Positions 1 to 5,071 of a DNA stretch of 5,071 nt are shown here, piece by piece. This stretch comes from Ectothiorhodospiraceae bacterium (GTDB lineage: Bacteria; Pseudomonadota; Gammaproteobacteria; Nitrococcales; AK92). The stretch lies in assembly GCA_029263635.1 (NCBI GenBank), contig JAJUFY010000181.1:1-5071 (forward strand), given 5' to 3'. Each line of letters starts with the position of its first letter. Within the stretch, counting starts at the first letter, position 1. Below the pieces are notes generated by a model, which was not told the DNA's origin, did no database searches, and saw only the letters and a program-made list of their open reading frames with translations. A program made the position numbers and the translations under genes.

Positions 1-618
1 CGCCCGCTTGACCGGCACCAGCCGGCCCACCAGGGCGAGTCGCAGCCGCCCCGGCCGGCCGGGCAGCGGCGGCGATCGGCGCGCGGCCTGCAGGACCGCG
101 GCCTGCTCGATGCCGTTCTCGATCACCGACACCCGGGCTGCCGGAAAGCGTGCCGTTAACGCCTGGCCAAGGTCGCCGGAGACCGCCACCAGCCGCCGCT
201 GCAGAAACCGGCCGCAGAGCCAGTCCAGCCAGCGGTAGGCACGCTTGTCCAGCCGCCACTTGGGCGGCGTCGCCTCGACGCCGCCGTGGACGGTGCGCAG
301 GCTCGGCACCCCGGCCAGCAGCGCGGCCATGCCGCCCAGCACGTTTTCCTTCTGGCGGTGGGTATGCACGATGTCGGGCCGCGCCCGCCGCAGGTACTGC
401 AGCAACCGCCAGCCTATCTGCAGCGAGCCTAGCTGCCGCTCATCCAGGACCTGGCAACTGATTCCCGCCTGTCGGAGACGGGATTCCAGCTCGCCGTGAT
501 TGAGCAGGATCACTTCCAGCTCCAGGTCCGGAAGCTCCTGCAACGCACAGGCAAGGTTGTACAGCTGCACTTCGGCGCCTGCCCACAGGTCGCCGGACGC
601 AATATGTATGACTTTCAT
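1..618 (-). CDS. GT4-family glycosyltransferase, N-terminal part (3' end outside the window)
   Basis: The minus strand is open from an ATG at 618 to the window edge, giving 206 residues without a stop; the rest of the gene lies to the left. The protein begins MKVIHIASGDLWAGAEVQL, a typical GT-B opening: a first beta strand, then a glycine-containing loop (residues 8-15) that faces the acceptor. Further GT4 landmarks are DIVHTHR (82-88), TVHGG (109-113), IENGI (166-170, the linker into the nucleotide-sugar domain) and LVGRLVPVKR (196-205), where Arg199 and Lys204 match the conserved pair that contacts the donor diphosphate. The EX7E motif would lie beyond the edge. It probably transfers a sugar to a glycan intermediate at the inner face of the cytoplasmic membrane; donor and acceptor cannot be read from the sequence. 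The start is well defined: AAGG sits 7 bases upstream, and the frame has no other ATG before an upstream stop at 694-696. The gene is divergent from the methyltransferase. Confidence 0.9.
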   Translation of the reverse strand, partial: MKVIHIASGDLWAGAEVQLYNLACALQELPDLELEVILLNHGELESRLRQAGISCQVLDERQLGSLQIGWRLLQYLRRARPDIVHTHRQKENVLGGMAALLAGVPSLRTVHGGVEATPPKWRLDKRAYRWLDWLCGRFLQRRLVAVSGDLGQALTARFPAARVSVIENGIEQAAVLQAARRSPPLPGRPGRLRLALVGRLVPVKRA

Positions 619-806
619 GACGCGGCCTTGAGTTATTTGTTTTCCACCGCCGATGCGCCGGAGCCAGAAAGCCGAGAAGGATCGAGGTGCTGTCTATGGC
701 GGTCCCTGGCGTTGCAGCACAGACGTGGTCCGAGAGCCGGGCCTTTACGGTTATTGTTTCCAGGTTCACAGCGCTGATGAGGTGCGCCATGAACAAGATG
801 GGGCTA

Positions 807-831
807 CCGCCTCGCCTCCACAAGCGAGCGG
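807..831. repeat. Bulged inverted repeat (hairpin) in the divergent region
   Basis: CCGC-C-TCGC at 807-815 pairs with GCGAGCGG at 824-831, giving 8 GC-rich base pairs with one bulged C (811) and an 8-base loop. No T tract follows on either strand, so a classical intrinsic terminator is unlikely. It lies about 140 bases upstream of the methyltransferase start. It could be a leader structure or operator, or chance in GC-rich DNA. Confidence 0.3.
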
Positions 832-953
832 CTCAGGCGCCAGACGGCTAGCCGATACGCCCATTCGTCCCCATATCGTCAATAGCAACCCGCACGCATC
901 AGCCCGGACCTGCCGTCGGGCAAGGGTTCGTTCATGGCCGTGGCCCACTTACC

Positions 954-963
954 AGGGAGGGGA
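954..963 (+). promoter_or_regulatory. Strong ribosome binding site that fixes a TTG start
   Basis: The purine run AGGGAGGGGA contains GGAGG at 956-960, 8 bases before the TTG at 969. No in-frame ATG or GTG lies nearby upstream, and the ATG at 934 is in another frame. The site therefore supports the rare TTG codon as the real methyltransferase start; the first downstream in-frame ATG, residue 40, would remove the segment just before the SAM-binding fold. Confidence 0.75.
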
Positions 964-968
964 CGGGA

Positions 969-1793
969 TTGAAGATTGGCGGTCTGCTCGGCTATCGGCT
1001 GCTTCGCTGGCTGCAACCGGGAGATCAACGATCACCGGCACAAGAAACCGCCTCATCCATTTCGTACATCCCCAAGCTCGAAAGGATGCTAGGCAGCGAA
1101 GGCTGGCAAGGCCTCAGAGGCAAGACCATCCTGGACTTCGGTTGCGGTGAAGGCCAGGGCTGCATCGAGATCGCCCGGCTAGGCGCCGGACGCGTCATCG
1201 GCCTCGACATCCGCCCAGAGATGCTCGAACACGCCCGGCAGGCCGCCAGTGCCGCCGGCGTTTCTCATGTCTGCGAATTTCATGAGGCCTTTGATGAACC
1301 GGTCGACCTGATCGTCTCGATCGATACCTTCGAGCACTTCGACGACCCTGCTCACGTCCTTGCAGCGATGGACCGCCTGCTTAAGGACAGCGGCCGTGTC
1401 CTGCTCTCATTCGGGCCGACCTGGTACCACCCGCACGGCGGACATCTGTTCTCCGTCTTCCCCTGGTCGCATCTCCTGTTCACCGAGGAAGCGCAGATCC
1501 GTTGGCGCGCCGATTTCAAGGACGATGGCGCGACCCGCTTCAGCGAGGTCTCGGGTGGCCTGAACATGATGACGATCGGCAGATTCGAGCAATTGATCGA
1601 GCACAGCCCTTTCCGTCTGGCAGGCTACCGACTGGTCCCGATCCGGCCGCTGGCCTGGGCACACAATCGGCTTACCCGGGAATTCACCACATCCATCGTC
1701 GAATGCCAGCTCCTGAAGCGCCGGGAGTCGACAACGGCAGCATTGACACTGCCCGGCACTCCGACGAAAGAATTCTCAAGCGCCGCGGGCTGA
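969..1793 (+). CDS. Class I SAM-dependent methyltransferase (Methyltransf_11-like) of a glycan cluster
   Basis: This 274-residue protein has the Rossmann-like SAM-binding fold. Motif I is ILDFGCGEG (54-62), the acidic residue ending strand 2 that contacts the SAM ribose is Asp80 in GLDIRPEML, and the strand 4 region is DLIVSIDTFEHFDDP (113-127). A long aromatic insert follows, from GPTWYHPHGGH (149-159) to FPWSHLLF (164-171); I associate this pattern with methyltransferases of polysaccharide clusters. It should move a methyl group from SAM to a small acceptor, perhaps a sugar or lipid-linked glycan; the acceptor is unknown. No signal peptide or membrane segment is evident, so it is cytoplasmic. 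Translation starts at TTG behind GGAGG. The gene is alone on the plus strand, divergent from the left glycosyltransferase and convergent with the ATP-grasp gene. GC counts of four 60-base lines inside it are 32, 29, 40 and 31, well below 41 and 48 in two ATP-grasp lines, which hints at a separate origin. Confidence 0.9.
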   Translation: MKIGGLLGYRLLRWLQPGDQRSPAQETASSISYIPKLERMLGSEGWQGLRGKTILDFGCGEGQGCIEIARLGAGRVIGLDIRPEMLEHARQAASAAGVSHVCEFHEAFDEPVDLIVSIDTFEHFDDPAHVLAAMDRLLKDSGRVLLSFGPTWYHPHGGHLFSVFPWSHLLFTEEAQIRWRADFKDDGATRFSEVSGGLNMMTIGRFEQLIEHSPFRLAGYRLVPIRPLAWAHNRLTREFTTSIVECQLLKRRESTTAALTLPGTPTKEFSSAAG

Positions 1794-1819
1794 AGCTGGC
1801 CAACGAAGGTGACACACCG

Positions 1820-1841
1820 CGGCGCACCGGTCGTGCCGCCG
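1820..1841. terminator. Weak hairpin between convergent genes, possible bidirectional terminator
   Basis: In the 50-base gap between the two convergent stop codons, CGGCGCAC (1820-1827) pairs with GTGC-C-GCCG (1833-1841) around a 5-base loop, with one bulged C. The position suits a shared terminator, but neither strand has a T tract after it. Rho-dependent termination or no function is equally possible. Confidence 0.25.
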
Positions 1842-1843
1842 GC

Positions 1844-3148
1844 TTACTCGTCGGTTACCAATCGTTGCGGCCTGCGGCGGACACGCCGCAGCAACCCTCG
1901 CAGCATCGACCTGCCGAAGCGGTACAGCGCCACCAGCAGCAAGTGGCGGTCACCGGGGAAGCTGCCGAGATCGGACCGGACCCGCGGATCCGCCATCAGC
2001 GCGAAGAAGCGCCCGACGGCGGCCAGCTTTGCGCGCAGCGGCAGCTCGGGGCTCTTCAGCTTGCCCCAGCAATGCTGCGCCTCGGCCGGCAAGTGCCGGC
2101 AGGACACCCGCCGCCGCGGCAACGGCGCTGCTCCGACCGGCTCGGGCACCGCCATGCCGCGCGCCAGCAGAAAGCGCCGCAGCAGGATGGCCGGAAAGTC
2201 CACGCCCGCGTAGTACGGCAGGTGCAGCGAGCCCCAGAACCGCGCATTCGCTTCCATCAGCCAGAAGTCGCCGGTGCGCTCGTCCAGCCGATACTCGACC
2301 ATCACCGGCCCGCGCTCCCAGCCCAGGGCCTGGATCCGGGCCAGCGCATCGGCCCGGATGGCTGCATGCCGGAATTCCTCGCGCCAGGAGGAAATTCCGC
2401 CCGTGTACGGCACCTCGTGCAGCCGGCGATGCAGAAACTCCGCGCATGGCACGCCATCCCAGAGAAGGAACGAGGCACCGACCCCGATGCCGGGCACATA
2501 GCCCTGGACCAGGACGCGGGCAAAGCGCGCCGCCAGCCTGCCCAGCGCGGCCTCCAGCTCGGCGGGATTCCGCACCCGGACCACCTCGCCGCTCAGTCCG
2601 CTCTGCCGGGCGTGTACGGCGTCGGCCTTGATGAAGGCAGGGAACCGCAAGGTTCCGCGCATCCGCTCTTCCTGGCGATCGAAGTCGATCAGGCGCAGCG
2701 CCGGCAGATGCTCCACCAGTCCCTGCTCCAGGCTGGCGGCGAAGAGATCGTATTTGCCGAAGGCGCGCCGGAGCCGGCTGGGCGAGGTCGCGAACGGAAT
2801 CAGGTGAAAGAACTCGTCGGAATCTTCCGTCAGCCGCAGCGCGAGCTGCTCCGACGGCACCACCGCGACGATGCCGTGCGCCGCAATGTAGTACCGGAAC
2901 CAGTCCAGGAACGCAGGGGAATCCATCGGCGGATGGAGCGCCGGGCGTGCCACATAGCGGCTGAGCAGCCCGAGACTGTGCCGGTGCTCGGCGGCGGCAT
3001 GCACGGCATAGCCGGCACGGCCTAAGGAGCGGACGACGGCGATGGCGCCGAGGGTGTCGACCCGGTCTACATAGACCGCCGGCCGCAGCGTCGCTGCCGC
3101 CCCGCGCGCCGGCGGCATTCCGGGCGCGTCGGCTGCCTTATCCGGCAT
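1844..3148 (-). CDS. ATP-grasp ligase of a glycan cluster (carboxylate-amine/thiol ligase fold)
   Basis: This protein of 434 residues from the ATG has a complete ATP-grasp layout. An N-terminal Rossmann-like part (about 22-125) opens with AVYVDRVDTLGAIAVVRSLG. Then come FGKYDLF (130-136) and FPAFIKAD (169-176), whose Lys132 and Lys174 match the two ATP-phosphate lysines, VLVQGYVPG (212-220) in the adenine pocket, VMVEY (282-286), and FWLMEANARFWGS (295-307), whose Glu299 and Asn301 are the expected metal ligands. Such enzymes activate a carboxylate as an acyl phosphate and join it to an amine or thiol; the substrate is unknown. The C-terminal 60 residues are basic and could be amphipathic, perhaps touching the membrane. 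It is last in the operon, 18 bases after the glycosyltransferase stop. I prefer the ATG at 3148, with GAGG 6 bases upstream; a GTG at 3160 would add four residues but has a poor binding site. Close relatives are often annotated as carboxylate-amine ligases. Confidence 0.88.
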   Translation of the reverse strand: MPDKAADAPGMPPARGAAATLRPAVYVDRVDTLGAIAVVRSLGRAGYAVHAAAEHRHSLGLLSRYVARPALHPPMDSPAFLDWFRYYIAAHGIVAVVPSEQLALRLTEDSDEFFHLIPFATSPSRLRRAFGKYDLFAASLEQGLVEHLPALRLIDFDRQEERMRGTLRFPAFIKADAVHARQSGLSGEVVRVRNPAELEAALGRLAARFARVLVQGYVPGIGVGASFLLWDGVPCAEFLHRRLHEVPYTGGISSWREEFRHAAIRADALARIQALGWERGPVMVEYRLDERTGDFWLMEANARFWGSLHLPYYAGVDFPAILLRRFLLARGMAVPEPVGAAPLPRRRVSCRHLPAEAQHCWGKLKSPELPLRAKLAAVGRFFALMADPRVRSDLGSFPGDRHLLLVALYRFGRSMLRGLLRRVRRRPQRLVTDE

Positions 3149-3150
3149 GG

Positions 3151-3158
3151 CCTCCCTC
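3151..3158 (-). promoter_or_regulatory. Ribosome binding site choosing the ATP-grasp start
   Basis: Read on the minus strand, GAGGGAGG lies directly before CC-ATG. The first GAGG is 6 bases from the ATG at 3148, while the same bases would be coding if the GTG at 3160 were used. Upstream of that GTG there is only a weak GGCGGG. This supports the ATG. The site follows the upstream stop codon closely, so ribosomes finishing the glycosyltransferase could reinitiate here. Confidence 0.55.
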
Positions 3159-3166
3159 ACGCCCGG

Positions 3167-4324
3167 CTACCCGCCGAAGGAGCACCGCTCCAGGGTGCTC
3201 AGGAGCTGGGCGTTGGTCCGCTCGAGCAGATACTCTCTGCGGATGGTGCTGCGGGCGTTGGCCGAGATCCGCTCGAACAAGGCTCGATCCGCCAGGACGC
3301 GCTGCAGCTGATCGGCCAGGTCCTCGATGCTGTCGTGCCGATAGACGAGACCATCCTCGCCGTGGGTGATCGCTCCGCAGACCGATTCGCGATCCGGCAC
3401 GAAAGTGACCAGCCCCGCATCCATGTACTCGAGGATGGAGAGCGAATAGCCGATCTCGCCTCTGGACGCGTGGATGGCCACATCGCAACCGCTGAGCAGG
3501 TCCCGGACATCCTGCCGCCGCCCCAGGAAGCGGAACTGCCGGTCCAGCCCGAGCTCGCGCACCTGACCCTGGAACGCCGCCAGCTCCGGCCCGTCCCCAC
3601 AGTGAACGAACAGCAGCTTGCCGAGCTGGCGGCGATGGATGAGCTCGCCTGCCGCCCGGATGATGAAGTCGATCCCTTTCAGCCGGTCGGCCCGCCCGGT
3701 ACTGACCACCACCGTGGTCGCTTCATCGACGCCCAGCCACTGGCGGTAGCGCGCCCGGGTTGCGGCGGACCAGCCATGCGGGCGGATGCCGTTCGCCACG
3801 CAGGAGCACTTGTGCGGCGGAATCCGCCCCACCTGGATCAGCCTGTCGCAGATATAGCTGGTGGCGCCGATGTAATGATCGGCCGTGACCAGCGGCAGCC
3901 GCATCAGCAGCCCTTTCAGCACCCGCTTGGGCAGTGCCGGCGGATGTTCGGCCTTGAGGCTATGGTCGTGCACCACGATCCTGCGCACTCCGGCCCGGCG
4001 CAGCTCCAGATAGTCCGTACTCAGGTAGGGTCGGTCGGTGAGATAGGCGGCGCCGATGTGCCGCTCGCGGATCAGGCGGCGCAGGCGCCGTCGACTGTCT
4101 GGCGAACGCTCGCTGAAATCGAGCTCGACGACCTCGATCGGGCTGTTGGCGATGACCGGCGGCAGCGCTCTCACCCGCGGATAGATCAGGGTGCAGCGCC
4201 GGTTCTGGGCCCGATAGTACTGCGCTATCGTCGCCCAGAAGTTCTCCATCAGCCACCAGGCATAGCCGACATCCGATTCCCAGTTGGCGACCAGCAGGAT
4301 ATGCGAAGCCAGCTCTGTCAGCAT
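3167..4324 (-). CDS. GT4-family glycosyltransferase
   Basis: This complete 385-residue protein is of normal length for a GT-B, GT4-type enzyme. The N-terminal acceptor domain starts with HILLVANWESDVGYAW (8-23), with the glycine loop near Gly20, and has IVVHDHS (116-122). The linker is CVANGI (175-180). The donor domain shows VVSTGRADRLKG (206-217), where Arg211 and Lys216 match the diphosphate-contacting pair, then HCGDGPE (241-247), FRFLGRRQDV (265-274) and DVAIHASRGEIGYS (281-294). Leu298-Glu299 align with the second Glu of the EX7E motif, but the first Glu (290) is one residue early, giving EX8E. It should transfer a sugar from a nucleotide-sugar to a glycan acceptor at the cytoplasmic membrane; the sugar cannot be deduced. 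There is no signal peptide or clear transmembrane helix. Its ATG overlaps the end of the phosphatase gene by 7 bases and has no good Shine-Dalgarno site, which suggests translational coupling. Confidence 0.92.
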   Translation of the reverse strand: MLTELASHILLVANWESDVGYAWWLMENFWATIAQYYRAQNRRCTLIYPRVRALPPVIANSPIEVVELDFSERSPDSRRRLRRLIRERHIGAAYLTDRPYLSTDYLELRRAGVRRIVVHDHSLKAEHPPALPKRVLKGLLMRLPLVTADHYIGATSYICDRLIQVGRIPPHKCSCVANGIRPHGWSAATRARYRQWLGVDEATTVVVSTGRADRLKGIDFIIRAAGELIHRRQLGKLLFVHCGDGPELAAFQGQVRELGLDRQFRFLGRRQDVRDLLSGCDVAIHASRGEIGYSLSILEYMDAGLVTFVPDRESVCGAITHGEDGLVYRHDSIEDLADQLQRVLADRALFERISANARSTIRREYLLERTNAQLLSTLERCSFGG

Positions 4325-4902
4325 GGGGTGGCGAGCTTGTTACGACAGGCTGGCTGCTCCGCGCGCAGGCGCTGCAGGGCGCCATCGATTATCTCGAAGC
4401 ACTGCACGTAGTAGGCCCGGGAGCGGCCGAACGGATCCTCGATGTGCGGCCGGGCCGGATCGGCCCAGGCCCCGAGCAGGAACACCCGCGCCGGACTGCG
4501 GCGCGCGAGTGCCCGAGCCTGCCACAATTCGAACACGAAGACCCGGTCCTGGGCCTTGAGGTCCAGCTCGTCGATGTGGCGGGCTCGGTGCCGCCGCAAA
4601 TCGATGCCGCGCGCCGCCGCGGCCTCCACCGCCACGGCGCTGGCAGGACTGCCCGCACCGGCGTGGATGCCGGCCGATGCGACGCGCTGGAAGCCGAGCT
4701 GGCGCGCTCGTGCCGCGGCATAGGCGCTGCGGGCGATATTCCCTTTGCAGACGAAGACGGTACGCCCGCCGGATACCGGCGGCACCGCTGCGGTGTAGTC
4801 GCGCAGAAACCCAGCGGACAGCAGTGCCAGCGCCTGGCAATGCCGGATCAGCCCCAGCCTGCCGCCGTACCTGCGCGCCACCACTGCGTTTATCGACGTC
4901 AT
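4318..4902 (-). CDS. Low-molecular-weight protein tyrosine phosphatase-like protein with N-terminal extension
   Basis: The protein has 194 residues, longer than the usual 140-160 of this family because about 46 residues precede the catalytic fold. The P-loop is VFVCKGNIARS (49-59), a CX5R loop with nucleophile Cys52 and phosphate-binding Arg58. The general acid is Asp156 in EDPFG (155-159). Family-like elements lie between: VASAGIHA (74-81), GIDLRRHRAR (99-108) and DRVFVF (119-124). It should remove phosphate from tyrosine in a protein, plausibly a chain-length tyrosine kinase or a glycan enzyme, as Wzb/Etp-type phosphatases do; no kinase is in view. The extension (1-46) is basic then hydrophobic (ALALLSAGFL) and may dock to a partner or membrane. 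The P-loop differs from the usual CxGNICRSP: Ala57 replaces the second Cys and Ala60 the Pro. The ATG at 4902 is fixed by an in-frame TAA at 4921-4923; its binding site is weak. It is the first gene of a three-gene operon. Confidence 0.88.
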   Translation of the reverse strand: MTSINAVVARRYGGRLGLIRHCQALALLSAGFLRDYTAAVPPVSGGRTVFVCKGNIARSAYAAARARQLGFQRVASAGIHAGAGSPASAVAVEAAAARGIDLRRHRARHIDELDLKAQDRVFVFELWQARALARRSPARVFLLGAWADPARPHIEDPFGRSRAYYVQCFEIIDGALQRLRAEQPACRNKLATPC

Positions 4903-4973
4903 TCTCGCAACGCTTCTCTCTTATTGTCCGTTCTGTTCTTCTTGCACCGCCGTCCGGCAGCGAGGGGGGAACA

Positions 4974-5037
4974 TGCCGGCAGGGGTTGCCTGCGACGCGG
5001 GATCCGCGCAGGCATGACGGGTAGGTGAGGGCAGGCA
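4974..5037. repeat. Cluster of GCAGGCA / TGCCTGC elements
   Basis: GCAGGCA occurs on the plus strand at 5008-5014 and 5031-5037, and in inverted orientation (TGCCTGC) at 4987-4993. A related perfect 8-bp palindrome TGCCGGCA lies at 4974-4981. The two same-strand copies start 23 bases apart. The cluster begins about 72 bases upstream of the phosphatase ATG, where an operator could sit. High GC content raises the chance rate, so function is only a possibility. Confidence 0.4.
4988..5013. repeat. Bulged hairpin upstream of the operon
   Basis: GCCTGC (4988-4993) pairs with GCAGGC (5008-5013), and GCGG (4997-5000) with CCGC (5004-5007) around a GAT loop, leaving GAC (4994-4996) bulged: ten base pairs in all. 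No T tract follows on either strand, so it is not a classical intrinsic terminator, though it could lie behind a gene ending at 5048. It is built partly from the GCAGGCA elements. Confidence 0.4.
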
Positions 5038-5071
5038 CCTGACGCTTTCAAGAGGGCCAGCGCGGCGGCGC

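Larger units (their letters stand above)
619..968. other. Divergent intergenic region, 350 bases without a supportable gene
   Basis: This stretch separates the start codons of the left glycosyltransferase (minus) and the methyltransferase (plus), so it should contain both promoters. It has two relatively AT-rich patches, about 630-648 and 743-766, in otherwise GC-rich DNA. I could not find a sigma70 pair with acceptable hexamers and spacing, nor a sigma54 site; a TGG...TTGC pair near 697-715 has the wrong spacing. Structured elements are a bulged hairpin at 807-831, a perfect 10-bp palindrome CGGCTAGCCG at 845-854, and a GTGCTG/CAGCAC inverted repeat (687-692 and 715-720). Short open frames here lack protein-like composition and run out of frame into the flanking genes, so I do not call them. 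Confidence 0.6.
4903..5071 (-). promoter_or_regulatory. Upstream region of the phosphatase-glycosyltransferase-ligase operon
   Basis: This stretch should carry the operon promoter unless an upstream gene reads through. A purine-rich leader (about 4907-4950, minus strand) precedes the ATG, and GACAAT at 4924-4929 resembles a -10 box, but no matching -35 lies 16-18 bases away, so I do not assign a promoter. In the minus frames, stops fall at 4921-4923 and 5048-5050; a gene from the right could end at either, but the remaining residues are too few or too unlike a protein to call. It also contains the repeat cluster and hairpin listed separately. Confidence 0.35.

Noticed and set aside
697..715. 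A possible sigma54 promoter (TGG...TTGC)
   Set aside because: The distance from TGG to TTGC is 15 bases instead of 11, so the -24/-12 spacing is wrong.
440..823. A 127-codon minus-strand open frame over the start of the left glycosyltransferase
   Set aside because: The overlapping part is out of frame with a strong GT4 N-terminus, and the upstream part has no recognisable features.
653..1150. A 165-codon plus-strand open frame through the divergent region into the methyltransferase
   Set aside because: It runs out of frame through the SAM-binding motif I coding region and has no protein-like pattern.
1502..3025. A 507-codon plus-strand open frame spanning the methyltransferase end and much of the ATP-grasp gene
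   Set aside because: It is antisense to the ATP-grasp gene and overlaps the methyltransferase in another frame. Its product is rich in Gln, Arg, Pro and His with no recognisable motif, as expected for a shadow frame in GC-rich DNA.
3335..4411. A 358-codon plus-strand open frame opposite the second glycosyltransferase
   Set aside because: It is antisense to a gene with clear GT4 motifs; the product has no family motif and low-complexity composition.
4973..5017. A 14-codon plus-strand mini-ORF behind a GAGGGGGG run, like a leader peptide
   Set aside because: No plus-strand gene follows in the window, the peptide has no run of regulatory codons, and G-rich runs are common here.
4340..5038. A 232-codon minus-strand open frame overlapping the phosphatase gene
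   Set aside because: It covers the phosphatase in another frame, is Arg/Gly/Pro-rich and has no motif, while the phosphatase frame has a complete catalytic set.
1..5071. CRISPR arrays, insertion sequences, tRNA or rRNA genes, toxin-antitoxin pairs
   Set aside because: I saw no regularly spaced repeats, terminal inverted repeats with a transposase, RNA gene signatures or small paired genes.

Overview
The window is GC-rich bacterial DNA: hand-counted 60-base lines in the ATP-grasp gene are 68-80% GC. It encodes five proteins typical of an exopolysaccharide, capsule or other surface-glycan gene cluster. Codon use, Shine-Dalgarno sites and tightly packed or overlapping genes fit a high-GC Gram-negative, most likely a proteobacterium. 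No rRNA, tRNA, transposase or other taxonomic marker is present, so this placement is inference.

Layout. Positions 1-618 (minus) hold the N-terminal 206 residues of a GT4-type glycosyltransferase whose 3' end lies outside the window. Positions 619-968 are a gene-free 350-base divergent intergenic region with a bulged hairpin (807-831) and a 10-bp palindrome (845-854), but no promoter I can support. Positions 969-1793 (plus) hold a class I SAM-dependent methyltransferase that starts with TTG behind a strong GGAGG. It is the only plus-strand gene and is visibly lower in GC than its neighbours. It converges on a three-gene minus-strand operon separated by 50 bases that contain a weak hairpin.

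The operon, in order of transcription, is a low-molecular-weight protein tyrosine phosphatase (LMW-PTP)-like protein with an N-terminal extension (4902-4318), a second GT4 glycosyltransferase (4324-3167, overlapping the phosphatase gene by 7 bases) and an ATP-grasp ligase (3148-1844). Upstream of it, 4903-5071 carries no supportable gene but has a small cluster of GCAGGCA / TGCCTGC elements and a bulged hairpin.

How they may work together (inference). The two glycosyltransferases would add sugars to a growing, probably lipid-linked, repeat unit at the cytoplasmic face of the inner membrane. The methyltransferase could methylate a sugar or modify the chain. The ATP-grasp enzyme could form an amide-like bond that decorates the glycan or a precursor. 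The LMW-PTP-like protein could reverse tyrosine phosphorylation of a chain-length kinase or glycan enzyme, as Wzb/Etp-type phosphatases do.

I found no convincing wholly new system. The points most worth a second look are the altered phosphatase P-loop (CKGNIARSA), the displaced first Glu of the GT4 EX7E motif, the ATP-grasp enzyme coupled to a glycosyltransferase and a phosphatase, and the GCAGGCA cluster upstream of the operon.
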